In this document: positions 11,562 to 23,237 of the stretch, in pieces
Layout of the letters: every line of letters starts with the position of its first letter
How positions within the stretch are numbered: position 1 is the first letter of the stretch
Source of the DNA: Lineolata rhizophorae
Taxonomy: Eukaryota; Ascomycota; Dothideomycetes; Lineolatales; Lineolataceae
Length of the DNA stretch: 64,000 nt
Direction: 5' to 3'
Assembly: GCA_010093515.1 (NCBI GenBank)
Contig: MU001670.1
Location: 1,642,003 to 1,706,002 of the forward strand
Translations under genes and position numbers: made by a program
Notes under the pieces: model-generated
Seen by the model: the letters and a program-made list of their open reading frames with translations, nothing else
What the model was told of the DNA's origin: nothing
Databases searched by the model: none

Positions 11562-13115
11562 TGCGGGACGGATTGACTTTTGAGCCGCGGGCCTGAGGAA
11601 TGCGATGCGCAGGAACGCGACTTAAGAAGCGGCGCGCGGATGGTATGCAAGGAGACCCAACGAGGCGGGAGGCGACGAGGCTTGTCTCTGCGCTTTGCCT
11701 TGTTACAAGCTCAAGGGGGGGTGCGTAAAGCGGGGTAGGATGTGCGCGCGGGTTTATCCCCGGGGCGTGCAGATGACAAGGAGACCGATAAGAATAGAGC
11801 CTCGAATATCCCGCGATAAAGATGTTAGCTCAGGGCTTGCAAAGACGATAAATTGGAAGTAGAACCAAGCGGGTGTTGTGTACGGCCGAAGACGGTGCGA
11901 AAGGCAAAAGTAGTCACCTGCTTAAGTAGTCCCACACACCTCTTCTGGGTGCCGCTGCCTAGGTAAGTAGTGACGACGACGCGCGATGTAAGTTACGTGA
12001 ACAAGCCACTCGGGCGCAAATCTGAAGCATCCGCCAGCACCAGACGCCCCGGCCATCGCCTTACCTAAGTTCTCAATCCCGGCGGGTGCGCGTGGATGCA
12101 TGCGACACAGCCCGCGTCGGATGGTTCGGCATGCGTCATGACCGTTTCGGGCTTGGCGCTCAGCCACCGCCACAGCACCTCGCTCCGCGCGATTCGCTCT
12201 CCGGGTGCGCCACAGCCTGCCGCCCAGGCAATTGTCACTCGTCGCGTCGCGCTACTGTTCCTGGGAGCGCTGGCTGCCTGGAAATGCTTCTGCATGAGGT
12301 ACTCGCCCTGTAAGGTCCCCGTCAGGGCTAGGCTGGTCAGTCATCACGAGCAAGTCCCGTCCGGGCATAAGTGAGCTCCCTGGCGTAGCTGGATGCACCT
12401 CGAAGCGACCATACGCATCCGGCATAGTCGGAGTCTTGGCGTAGCCGCCCCTCAAAAGTAGTAATTTGGACACATCCACCTGTACCGTTAGTCAACAACA
12501 CCGCCACCACATACATACCATCACAGGCACTCGCCACGACAAAAAGATTCCACGCGATCCGCGGGAAGAACCCCATGTATTCCATTCCCCCTCAAAACAC
12601 TGCTACTCGCTCGCCAATTACACGTCCACCACAACGTAGAAAGAACGGACAGAACAGGACAGGACAGCATGCAGATACACTACGCTACGCACACGACAAA
12701 GTCAACAGCAGCAACAACAAAAAGCCCACCCAGCGCATCTTGGCAAAATTTTGGGGCAAACAAAAACTCATTCAACGGCGCTTCCCGCCCTCGGTCAAAC
12801 ATCCCCCGTTTACAACCGCACCGCACAGTACTCTCTGTGGCTTTCACTCACTCACTCAGCACATCGACTGAGCACCCCGCCATTCCACCCATCTCACCCA
12901 TCGCCCCTACGCAACACCCACCAACCACACAAGTCCGCGAATACAGGGGACAGAAAGCAACAACGCTGACAAAGGAAAGCCGAGAGTCCAATGATCGTGG
13001 AATGGCCAACCCGCGCTCCAACAAAACGCAGGCCAGCGCAGCGCAGCGCAACCGCTCCGACGTGTGCAAGAAAAGGACCGTTCCGATGCTCAAACAGGAA
13101 TCCGCTGACGGACCG

Positions 13116-13182
<67 letters not shown>

Positions 13183-13684
13183 AACCAGACCAGGTTCGGA
13201 TTACGGGCAGGACAGTAAGACGAACAAGACATCGTACGTAGACACAGCGCGGGATGGACAAGGGAAAGAAGGGAAGGTCGACACAACATCAAAAAAGGAA
13301 AAATGGTCGTCGCTTATACAGCCAGAGAAGACAAAACAGTTTCCGTTCAGGTGGCGGGTTGCAGAAGGGACAGGCGTTTCCGCCCCTCGCCCCTCGTCGC
13401 GAGAGAGAGAACTACAGCTATCCCTATTCCCTTCTCGCTCGACTCGCAACTTCATAAACGCGTCCCTCCTCCATCATCCCGCACTCTCCGCTCCGCTCCG
13501 CTATGTATTGCCCGCATTCGCTGCACCTTTCTAGTCGTGCCCCGACGTCAAATAATCGGCCGCCTACATAACGTCCTCAGAGACGTCAACATCAGCATTC
13601 TCAAGACAAAAAGGGACTTCAACACCGACTTCATCAGCGAGAACAAGGCGAGAGGGCGCAAGAAGGAAAAGAATTCAGGTAATT
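11562..13684. other. Intergenic: WW-gene promoter and Ede1 3' flank
   Basis: Both flanking genes are on the minus strand, so this holds the 3' untranslated region of Ede1 (right) and the promoter of the WW gene (left). From about 12.6 to 13.5 kb the plus strand is rich in A and C and poor in T, a clear strand skew. It includes a 66-base A run (listed separately). No credible gene was seen. Confidence 0.5.
13116..13181. repeat. Homopolymer of 66 A
   Basis: An uninterrupted run of 66 A on the plus strand, flanked by GACCG on the left and CAACC on the right. There is no flanking direct repeat that would mark a retroposed poly(A) tail. On the minus strand it is poly-T about 1.6 kb upstream of the WW gene start. 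Confidence 0.95.
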
Positions 13685-16600
13685 TCAGAACCACATCGCG
13701 TTTAGCGGGTCCGCCGGACCACCCACCTTTGTGATGTCGTAGTCGTACTTCTCCAGCGCCGCCAGCGCCTTGTCGCGCGGGTACCCCATGCCCGTCAACT
13801 TCTTCAGTATTGGGTCGTCGTGCTCCGTGCCCGTCGTCAGCGCCCGTCCCAGCTGCGGCATCTGCTCCTTGCCCGCCGCTGCCGCCGAAGCTGCCTCATC
13901 TGTGGTCGGGCTGCCGCTCGTCGTCGCCTTGTTGACTGCGACACCGCTGCTAGACTCGCCGCCCGGCGCCGAGCCGCTCGGTCCCGCCATGTTCGACCCC
14001 ATGGCCGAGCCGCTCTCGCCCGGCGCGGCGGCATTGTTCGCCGTGGCGCCGGCGCCAGCGCCGCTGCTCGGGTCGGGCTGGCCCAGCTTCGACCATATAT
14101 CGTCCCAGTCGTGCGCAGTAGCCTGTTGGGATGGCACGGGCTGCTTGCCGAAAGCGTGGCTAATGCTGTGCTCGAAATCGCCGAAAGCGTCGTGGTCGTG
14201 CTGCGGCTGCTGCTGGCCCGAGCCCCCGGTCGTCGTGACGCCCGTGCTCGTGACCGGCGCCTTGCCCGTCGGCGTGTGCTGCGACGCGATCGTGTTGCTC
14301 TTGCTGGCCGCCGGCGAGTCGAAGACGGGGTTGAAGTCGCTGTCGAAGTCGGCCGCCCGCCGGTGCGACACCGCGAGGATGAAGTCCTCGTCGTCGCCGG
14401 CCCGGTCATCGGCCGCGTCGCGCGCATCCGTCAGATCGTCGAAGCCGGTATCGAAGTCGAAGGCCGAGGCCGACGGTTTCGAGGCCTGCGGCTGTTGCGA
14501 CTGCTGTTGCGCAGCCATATGCTGGGTGCCCGCGGCCGAGGACGAGTCGGGCGACTGCGACTTCTCGCCAGCGCCGCTGGGAAACGAGACTGCCGAGTGA
14601 TAGGCGTCAGAAGGAGCGGTGGACGTGGGCGTGTCGGCGGCGGACGGTGGGGACCCCGCCGAGAACGCGGCTGCCATTGAGGGTGACGAACCTTTTGATT
14701 GCTGCGAAGTAGGCACGCCGAAGAGCGACTGGCCCTGCGTGCTGCTGCCACCAAAGGGCTTGTCATCAGCCTGTGGCGGAGACGTCGGGTCGTTGCGAGA
14801 GGGCAGGAGGCCGCCAAACTCGGCCGGAAACTTGTTATTGTTGTTGCTAGGTTGCTGGATGCCAGAAGCCGTCTGGCTTTGATTGTAGGTTGGCGGCGAC
14901 TTCTGCGCATTCGGCGTCGGCAAGCCGCTCGTGCTGGAGTCCATCTGGCCGAGTTGAGGCCGAGCGCCCATGACATCCGCTCCATGATCGGTGGGCTTCT
15001 GCTGCCCTTGACCACGAGCCGCGTCTCGCTTGTGCTGCGGAGATGGGCTAGTAAAGTTGTCGGCAAACCCCTGCTCGCTGTTGCTATCGCTATCATCGTC
15101 ATCCCCAAGATCCTTGATCGGCGGGAACTCTTGGTTGAACTTGACCGCAGTAGCCGAGTCGACAGACCCGTTCACGGAAGAACCGGTGTGCTGCTTCTCT
15201 TGGAAACCTCTCCCAGGTCCGGAAGACGATCCAGCAAAAGCGGCATCAAAATCGACCTTGTGCGACGCGCCCGGCTGCCAGCGCGACTGTTGAGTCTGGT
15301 TGTCCCTACTACTGGTGCTCGCCATTCCGAACGGATCGTTAGGCCTGCCACTGCCTCGGCTTTGATTGCTCATCGTGCTCTCGCCAGTCTGGTTTGGGCG
15401 GATCATATCATCAGCCGGGAAAGCCCCTGGAACCTGCTCCTTTCCCGCCGGAATGCTGAATGGTTGAAAGGCATCCTTGCGCTCATCGCCTTTGGAGCCT
15501 GCCCGAGCATGGGTCGGGTCGCTCGTGGCGCTGGCCGCGGGCGAAGAGGTCATATTGCGGTCGAAAAGATTGGGAAAGTGGCCGGTATCCGCGCGGGTCG
15601 GCTCAGATGGGCGTGGTTCCTTGTCGTGCGTAGCAGAGAAAGGCGACGAGGTGGCAGCGTTGGTGGGCGTCTCCGCGCCCCCGAGCCGGCTACCAGATGC
15701 AGAAGCTTTCGTTGACGAGGTGAAGGACTCATTGCGTCCTTCGCGGAGCGGCAAGAAGTTCGCAGCAAACTGGCCGGACGAAGGTGGCGCCTGCGCTTCA
15801 GCAGTGTGAGGAGAATCCCGGTACGAGAGCGGAGGAGAGGTCGATGGCGTTGGCACTTCCGTGTCCGACAAAGACGGCCCAGACTGGACAGATTGGCCCT
15901 GGCCATGGTGACTCTCAGACTTGAAAGACGTCGGCGGAGGGGCAGCCGTTTGCGGTGACGTAAAGGCGGACGCGCCGAAGAAGTTATCGAAATCCCGTTG
16001 GTTTTGCGTCGCACTGGTAGGTGAGAAGGCGGACGGCGACCTGGCGTTGTCCACGGACTGCTGTGGGGACTTCCTGAAGAACGGGTTCATGCTCCCATGG
16101 CTAGCATTGGACGGCGCAGGGCTACTTACCGATGGGCCACCAGTCTCGGTCACGGAGGACTGGGTAGATCGTTGTTCTTCCTGCATAGACCGAGAGAGAT
16201 CGCTCATTTCCGACTTGATCTTGTCGCGTTCGCCTTCGTTCGTCTGCAGTTGCTTCTTGTTGATCGAAACCATGCCCTTTTGCTGACGCGCATCCGCCCT
16301 CATCTTCTCCAACTGTGGGCGTAGCTGGCCAATTTCGCCATTGAGCTGGCGGATCCGCTCTTTGAGGCTCGCATTCTCCCGCTGGTCGGCCTCGAGGGCA
16401 GTCGATATCTGGCGATGCTGCGATTGGAGATCTTGGTACGAGCCTTCGATCATAGCAAGGTCCTGCTGGAGCTTTCGCGTCTCATTGCGAGACGCCGTAA
16501 GGCGATCTTCAAGTGTTTTGACATGCTTCACCTCCTGTTCGTACTGCGTACGAAATTGCGCAAGGCGAAGTTCTAAGTCGCGCTTTTGGGTGCTGACGCC

Positions 16601-18615
16601 CGAGATATCGCCCTCGGTACTCTGCTTCTTGGACTGCACCTCTTGCATCTGAGTACGCAGCGTGCCGATCTGATTGGACATGTTGCCAAGGTCGATAGTA
16701 TCCTGGGTGATCTTCTTGTTGGCCTCGGCGTCGTTGTCGCCAAGCAAGTCCTCCATGGCGGGCTGCTTGCTATGCGAACTACCAGATGCGCCAGTGCCTT
16801 GAGACGTCAGGCCCTGCCCAAAGCTCGAGGTAGGTACGAATGGTTTGAAACCCGACGGAGCATTTCGAGGCGACGGCTGGTAACCGCCAGTGGGCGATTT
16901 TGGCGATCCCTGCGGTGCCCCAAACGGGTCGTTGTCGAAAGGCCGCGAGAAGTTCTGACCAGAGCCGCCGGTTGACTGGTGAGTCTGCACCGGTGCCGGA
17001 GGGGGTGATGAGAAGGCATCGAACAAGTCATCCGCGGCGGACTTGGACATATTGGAAGAGTATGCCGCATTGTCAAACGTTGGGGCGGTGAACTGCTGGG
17101 GAGGTCTCACTTGGCCTTGCATACTCGGAGGAACAAGGTTCGAAGGGAGGGTAGCAGGAAGTTTCTCGAGGCCCGGATTGGGCCTCTGCTGGCGGATCAA
17201 GTGCATTGCCACGGCGAATTCATCCCGATTGAGTTGACCGTCGGAATTGATATCAGCGAGGTCCCAGATGTGAGCCAGAATAGCCTCGGGCAAGCCAGAA
17301 TCACTAAAGAAGCCCACGGCTTGCTCGCCAGTAATATGCCCTCGGCTCTGGGTGTCCACCTTTTTGAACAGGGCGTCATAGTTGGACTTTTCAGACGGAC
17401 TAATCAACCAGTCACTTCCGGTAGGCTGCGCGGACTGCGGTGGAGTTCCATATGGTGGGCGCGTCATTGGACTCTGGTTTCTCTGCATTCCCGACCCACT
17501 GAGCTGGCGAGGAATTGCACCAGGGGGTTCTATAGGCCGTGATCCTCCCGGGCCACGTCCAGGTGGTGGCACCCTCCGAGCCGCAGCTTCATAAAGCCCA
17601 ACTGGCAGGGTAGACGGCAAGCCCTTCAACGAACCATTCCTGTAAGATGCGATCAAGTGCATAGCAATAATAAATTCCGTCACGCCCAGAGCACCTCGGG
17701 TTTCCGTGTCCGCCAGACTCCATATCTTGCCCAGGACATCGTTTGGCAATCCAGCCTTCTCGAAGATTGTCTTGGCCGTTTCACCTGCGAAGACTGTTAG
17801 CATGCCCACTGGTACTACCGTATTGTCGAGCTTGACACACCTCCAAGCAGACCGTTCTCCGCGCCCGACTTTTCGAACAAGCCGGCATATTCGGTCGATT
17901 TATCCGGCGTCAGCGGGGGCACGCGAATTGGACCGCTGCTTTGAGGACGTAGGTTGGCCGCGGCCGGGGGCGGAGCCGCGGTAGAAGGATTAAAACCATC
18001 GAATTTGGGAAGAGGGCCAGCTGTATTGTTGTCAGCCATACGGGCGATGAGATGAGGTCGAGCGACGTCATCCGCGGCCTGTCTAACATACGTCGAAACG
18101 CTAGCTCTGCCGATACACCTCGGCCGCTCTGATAATGCGCGATGAGCCTCAAGACCTGGCAAAAGCCCGCAAAGGTCAAGAGGCCTCGGTTTTCCGTATC
18201 GGCGATTTGCCAAATCTATTGCGAAGCAGCGGTAACTGGGTCAGTAACATAGGTTGCGGGAGCGGCGACATTCATGTGAGGCAGGACCCACCTCGCCCAG
18301 AATCTGCGGCGCGATGCCAGTTGGCTCGAAGAACTTGACGGCGTTCTCGCCCGTCACAACGTTAAGCTTGTCTGGGTCGGCCTGTTGGAATAGCTGGGTG
18401 AAGACGCGCTTTTCTTCCGGTGCGAGGTTCAGGATCGGGTGGTCTGTCGAGGGTTCATTGCGGGTTAGCGTCTGTCGCCGCGGCCGACCACGCTTTGCGG
18501 AAGACGGCGGAGACGCGATCCTCCGCAGCATGCTGTAATAGCTGACGGAGGGAGAGGAGCTGGAAGCTATGAAGCGCGACGTACTCATGTCCACGCCGCC
18601 CGCTTTGTCCGCCAT
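13685..18615 (-). CDS. ede1: Ede1/Eps15-type endocytic scaffold (EH domains, UBA)
   Basis: Five exons (18615-18585, 18443-18292, 18215-18092, 18020-17841, 17784-13685) give 1528 residues with matching phases. Three EH domains lie in the first ~450 residues: the first spans exons 2-3 (EEKRVFTQLFQQAD, IWQIADTENRG), the second begins in exon 4 (IWSLADTETRG), and the third contains IWDLADINSDG, a good EF-hand loop. A long coiled coil follows (about residues 500-680), then a Ser/Pro/Gln-rich disordered region and a C-terminal UBA-like segment (KLTGMGYPRDKALAALEKYDYDI). Ede1 proteins gather early clathrin-coat factors by binding NPF motifs and ubiquitin at the plasma membrane. The last helix of the UBA looks short: a GTGGGT donor right after ITK could splice to another terminal exon, so the final residues are uncertain. 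Confidence 0.95.
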
Positions 18616-20699
18616 GATGTGTGGAGATTAGGCGGCCGAGGGCGCGGCAAGCATGCGGTGGCTTGCGGTAGAGCTGAAGCGCAAAGCGCGACGCTCTCGA
18701 ATGAGGCAGGCAAGGGCCGAAGTCGAAAGGTGCGAGCCTGGGGACCGGGTCAGGGCGTTGCTGGAGCTTTGCAGAGATGACGCAGCTGGACCGGCCGCGA
18801 TGGAAAGAAGGGTGGTTACCGTGGCACGGAACGCAGGCGCCGAGGTAGGAAGGCAACTACTAAGCAAGCTGGAGAGCGTGCACCCGGTTGACCCGACGCG
18901 CCCGCCCGAGGCCAGCGGAGAAGGAAAGCACAGCGCGACGCAAGCGAGCAAAGAAGCGCTTTGGAAGGAGCAAGAGCGGTCTTGCCAGCAGCAGGCAGGA
19001 GCTGCAGCAGCGGATTGAGGAACGGCGGAAAGAGCTCGGGAGGACAGGGAAGGCGGGAGTCAAGGGAAGGTTGTGGTGAGCTAACGGGCAGGCGAGGACA
19101 GTGCGCGGGCGGCAGGCGGCGAAAAAGAAGCACGGCGCACCCAGCACGGACGGCTGAGGGGGCCGGCAGGCGGACGACGGCGGACCGCCAGCGCCCGCCC
19201 GCTGAGCGACACGCGGAAGCGCGGGCGCCAGCCTACCGCGCCCCGGCCCACACCCCGGGCCATGACGGCTCTGCCCGCCCATTCGCCCGCGCCGCGACAC
19301 GACAACGGCGCCCGGCCAATGGCGGCGTCCCGCCTGGCAGCAGGAATCCCGTCAATCCGTTCCCAAGCTGCCCCGGCGCCGCACAAATCCTAGGCTCTTT
19401 ACGCCGTACCGTTTTGCTCTTCCTCCCTCACACTCTCTCTGGTGTCTTTCGTCGCTGCCGGGCTCCGCCCGCCGCCGCCGTGCTGCGCGGGCCCGCGCAC
19501 CCATCCCTGTCCGTGCATGGCGCGCGCTGCGGCCGCTGCTCTTCTTTCCCCGCCGCCTCGTCTCGTCCTGTCGTTCTGTCGTGCATCCACGCCAAACGCG
19601 ACGCCCGAAAAGCACCTACATACGTAGTAGTCCAACCGCACCTCCCCCGCCCTTGCCGACCTGGCGGCCGCGTGGGCAGCCAGGCAGGACGGTCCGAGTG
19701 TGGGGTGGGTGCAGCCCTCGTCCCGAACTGAGACTCCGCCGGGCCTCGCGGGCTGGCTGGCTAGCGGCATCGTCGTCGTTGTCGTGCGGCCTCTCATGCA
19801 GCCGCTGCGCGTCTGCAGCCAGCGGCGGGTGCGGGGGACGGGCAGCCTCGCTGCTGGCGACGGGACCGGCTTGTCTGTCTGGCTTGCGTGCTTCTCTCCG
19901 CCTATTGCAGCTAGCCTGCCCGTGCTGCACGCAAGACCTATTTTTTTTTTCCCGAAAGCATGTGACCTTAGGCAGCAAAGTCAACTCAGATAGTCAGACC
20001 CTCGCGTCGAACCGGTTGCCAAATATACCGGGTTAGCTTGCAATTCCTTATCAATTCGGCCTCCAGACTCTTTCCATTCGCCGTTGCTCCGTATTTGTCG
20101 AGCCAGGAACCTCCTGGCGGTCTCCAATTGGAAATAGTGCAAGAGAAAATCTCTGCATCTCGCCCCTCACCAACTCACTCTTCATTAACAGTCCTCAGTA
20201 CCGACTAGCCCCGTCAAATGGAGGGACCCTCCGGCAGGAGGCCTTTTTCAGTCCCTGAGAAGTAATCCTGTTTTCTGTGCATTAGCCCGCGCTACATTGC
20301 TTGTGCTGTGTCAAATAGGTTTCGGTGCAAATGCGGGGCTCCACCAACACAGTTGCCAGATTGGGCTGTCTCTTTTCAGCTGCAGTCCAGTGCAGGAGGT
20401 ATGCGGCCGGGCCGCTCCACTCTCGCAAACTCTTGGCGCCCGCGCAGGGAAACCCAGAATCTTGGGTCCTTCCCGTCATGTCACATTTGCAGATTCGAAC
20501 CCGTGTCCGGAGTGGCTTCCATAGCTTCCCGGTCGAGAGCGCGATATAACTGCCCAACTAACCAATAGGATACACGGAAAATGGGAAAATGGTTCATGTG
20601 ATTGATATGAGTCTACCTCTACAGAAAAGGATGCAGCCCCTATGCAATATTAAGATAGTGAAGATCACGCCTTCCAGGCCGTCCACGGTAGTCAATTTC
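18616..20699. other. Intergenic: Ede1 promoter side, GC-rich
   Basis: About 2.1 kb, very GC-rich from 18.6 to 19.9 kb, where long open frames on both strands are chance products of composition. A TTCGAAT-containing stretch near 20.49 kb resembles a tRNA B box but does not fold (see rejected items). No gene is supported. Confidence 0.5.
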
Positions 20700-20936
20700 T
20701 TAACATTCAGGTGTGAATATCTTAGGGGCAGCAATAACAGTATCAATTCCCACCAGCCACCTTTGCCATATCGCCAACATCCAGTTGCCAAGTCCGAAGA
20801 GCGTGGGAGTCATGCCACACTTGAAGAGAGGAATCCACAGGAGACGGGTACCGAGTAGGGATGAGTCAAGATCCAGGATAGATACAAACAGAACTGTACA
20901 AGCCCTAGTCATAATATCCGCAGGGCTATCCGCCAT
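20700..20936 (-). CDS. Possible small hydrophobic ORF
   Basis: A 78-residue reading frame starting at an ATG, rich in Leu, Trp, Ile and Phe (for example LLWIPLFKCG and NWMLAIWQRWLVG), with two potential membrane-associated segments. Codon choice is not obviously random but not strongly biased either. It lies just downstream of the stop of the next gene on the same strand, so it could be part of that gene's 3' region, a decayed gene fragment, or chance. I do not recognise it. Confidence 0.22.
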   Translation of the reverse strand: MADSPADIMTRACTVLFVSILDLDSSLLGTRLLWIPLFKCGMTPTLFGLGNWMLAIWQRWLVGIDTVIAAPKIFTPEC

Positions 20937-20992
20937 TGTATGCAAAGGTTTCCCAAAAAGAATAAACCAGCATCCAACACGCCTCCCCCCAA

Positions 20993-22060
20993 TCACCGCC
21001 CGGACCCCCTCGACGACGGCCTCTTCCCGCCCCTCTCATCGCACCAATTCATCGCCAGCCCCGGCTGCACCTCCTCCTCTCCCTCAGGCTTCCGCCACGC
21101 CTTCCCGAGCAACCAATCCGTCACGCTGATAAACTTAGTCGTCTTCTCGTAGTCGCCGCCCTCCTGGGCGTGCTCGATGGTATGCGCGACGATGCGGCCC
21201 TCGTCGTCGAACTCGAAGATGAAGAGGCCGGCGAACTCGTCGTCGCTGTTGCGGTGGTCGTCGCGGCCCAGCAGCTCCGTGATCTTGTCCACCTGCCCGT
21301 GCTTGCCCGTGGCTTCCGCCGTCCGCTTGCTCTTGCCGCACGTCTTCCAGCGCACGATCAGCTTCTCGCTGCGGTAGCTGGCGCTGCCCGCCGAGCCGTC
21401 CCCGGGCCCCCGAAGGGTGCTGGGCAGAGCGCCCCCGTTGCGGACTAGTCGCTCCGATTGTATGTCGAGCCGGATGTTGCCGACCACGGGGACGCGGCCC
21501 CAGGCTACCGGCGCGGTCCAGAGCGCCGCGGTGTAGGGGATCTTGCCCGTCACTGTAGGTAGATGCGGGTGCGTCGACGGGAATAGGTGCAGGGTAATCT
21601 GCGGGGACAGAATTTCCTGCGGAAGAGGGGACGTGAGGAGGGTCGGAAGACGGTCGCGAAGAATGCGGAGTGCTGAACGAGACGCCGCTTGTTAGCCCGT
21701 TTGTTCATCTGTCGTGATTGCCGTGCCAAGGTGCGTTGTCGACGAGCACTTACTCTTCCCAAGCTTGAGATCGCGCTCGTTAGGAGGTCTGGTATCTTTC
21801 TCTGGTCCGCCTCCTCCAGAGTCTATCGATGCGGCCGGCTTTGTGCTGCTGAACCGGAAGACGTCAGCTGAGGCGTCGAAGTACTTCGAATCGCGCACGC
21901 GGGCCAGGTTGCGTTTCTGCCGGGACAGTTGCTGCCGCTGCGGTGAGTTGTTCTCGCAAGCATCGCCGAACTCGGCGGCGGGTATTGCCGGCGCGATGGA
22001 GTTGCGCCGTGGGGCATGGTGAAGGCGGGCGAGGAGACCGGTCGGCGAGTATCTCCGCAT
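20993..22060 (-). CDS. Conserved fungal protein, probably mitochondrial (DUF2358-like?)
   Basis: Two exons (22060-21754, 21672-20993) give 328 residues; the 81-base intron has donor GTAAGT and joins in phase 1. The N-terminus (MRRYSPTGLLARLHHAPRR) is Arg-rich, lacks acids and looks like a mitochondrial presequence. The middle has the pattern LRILRDRLPTLL ... ILSPQITLHLFPS, and the C-terminal part holds an alternating strand region with GLFIFEFDDEGRIVAHTIEH, reminiscent of an NTF2-like/DUF2358 fold in which such a motif ends the sheet. The family call is tentative and the function unknown. It is divergent from the mitochondrial carrier gene at 23.2 kb, with 1.2 kb between them. The final ~25 residues are basic and disordered. 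Confidence 0.82.
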
Positions 22061-23237
22061 CGGCGGTCTTGGGATTATGCGTCTCTGCTCGGACTCATAG
22101 ATGTAGGTTCGTCTGTTCCGATTTTAAGGAATTGTGGGAGGGGTACGGGTGTACTATCGTGGGCTGGCCGCTGGATGAAGGCTTTACTTTTTTTTGGCGG
22201 CAGGTAATCAGGATAGCTTTTTAAGTGCAGGAACATTGGTCGGGCGCGGCCGCGACCGACGTAGTGATGGCCTGGGTGGACCTCATCCGCTTCCGGATTT
22301 CCCTTCCTAAATTTCCCGTACGTATCAGAGCATTAAATTTTTCCCGGGTACTTCGCGTAAAGCTCATCTTTTCTTCTATCGTAGCTAATACCTTTCGAGG
22401 GCCTTTCTTTACCTTCATTTTCTCTGAAATGCAATAGGCGGCGCTTCATGGCACCGGCATTATGACGCCATAGTGAATGCACGTAAGCGAGCGTTAGATG
22501 TACTACGTCGCGGAGCACTCATCAGACGGAAAACTATGTACCTGCATAGAAGCACGCTACACGTAAGAATTGCATTAATGTTGAATTAAACCCATATCTC
22601 ATCTCCAAACTTCAAAACATTATTCTTCTTATTAGTTCACTATTAGATCTTAAAGTAAATTTCCAGCGCTTTAAGAGGTTAGGTAGGTGGTTTTGAAGTT
22701 TGTGTCAACTTCATTTGATCGACCAAGACCATTATAGCCTCATATGGTGCAAACTCGCTCATCAATTTTATTCCAGTTTTCAACTGTCTATAGAGTATAG
22801 AAACATACGTTCTTTGTTCATAGGTAAGGGAAGTAATTGCTTCAAAATCCATGTAAAAATACGTATTTCGTCTTGGACGAGTTGGTCCCACAAGCGGAGA
22901 ACCCCAGGCCATCGGTTCTCTCCCACCCGGCCCTGCAAAAATGCACTGACGTGATTTGCCCGCGCAATCGGCTGCAGCTTGAAGCCCAGACCCGAAGACC
23001 CGCGTCCGAGAAAAAAAAAAGTTCACCTAGGACGTCAACAAGCGACAACGGTATTTCATCACACGCGTCGAAAACTTTTAGGTGCATATACGTACCGGGG
23101 CTTTCTTAACTTCACTCTCTTCTCCCAATTCCTCTCATTCTCCCCTCGACGTCGTTACCTCTTGCGCGTCTCTTGGTACCGTCTCTGCGGCTCAAATTTG
23201 AGGTCTCCCAGAATCCGAGGAACCCCGTGGCCCCCGA
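22061..23237. promoter_or_regulatory. Divergent intergenic region, AT-rich core
   Basis: This 1.2 kb lies between two genes transcribed away from each other, both apparently mitochondrial. The core (about 22.3-22.85 kb) is distinctly AT-rich. No specific factor site could be assigned. Confidence 0.45.

Noticed and set aside
13116-13181. A66 tract as the tail of a retroposed element
   Set aside because: No flanking direct repeat and no element-like coding sequence upstream was found.
18888-19990. Several long frames between ede1 and the DUF2358-like gene
   Set aside because: Very GC-rich DNA with open frames on all strands and no motif; typical compositional noise.
20480-20575. tRNA-like stretch on the minus strand with GGTTCGAATC and a D-loop-like GGTTAGTTGGG
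   Set aside because: The T-stem and acceptor stem do not pair and no anticodon arm of the right length forms. At most it is a decayed tRNA relic or chance.
22679-23026. 115-codon minus-strand frame between the DUF2358-like gene and ggc1
   Set aside because: No motif, and its 5' part overlaps the ggc1 promoter; the coding look is weak.
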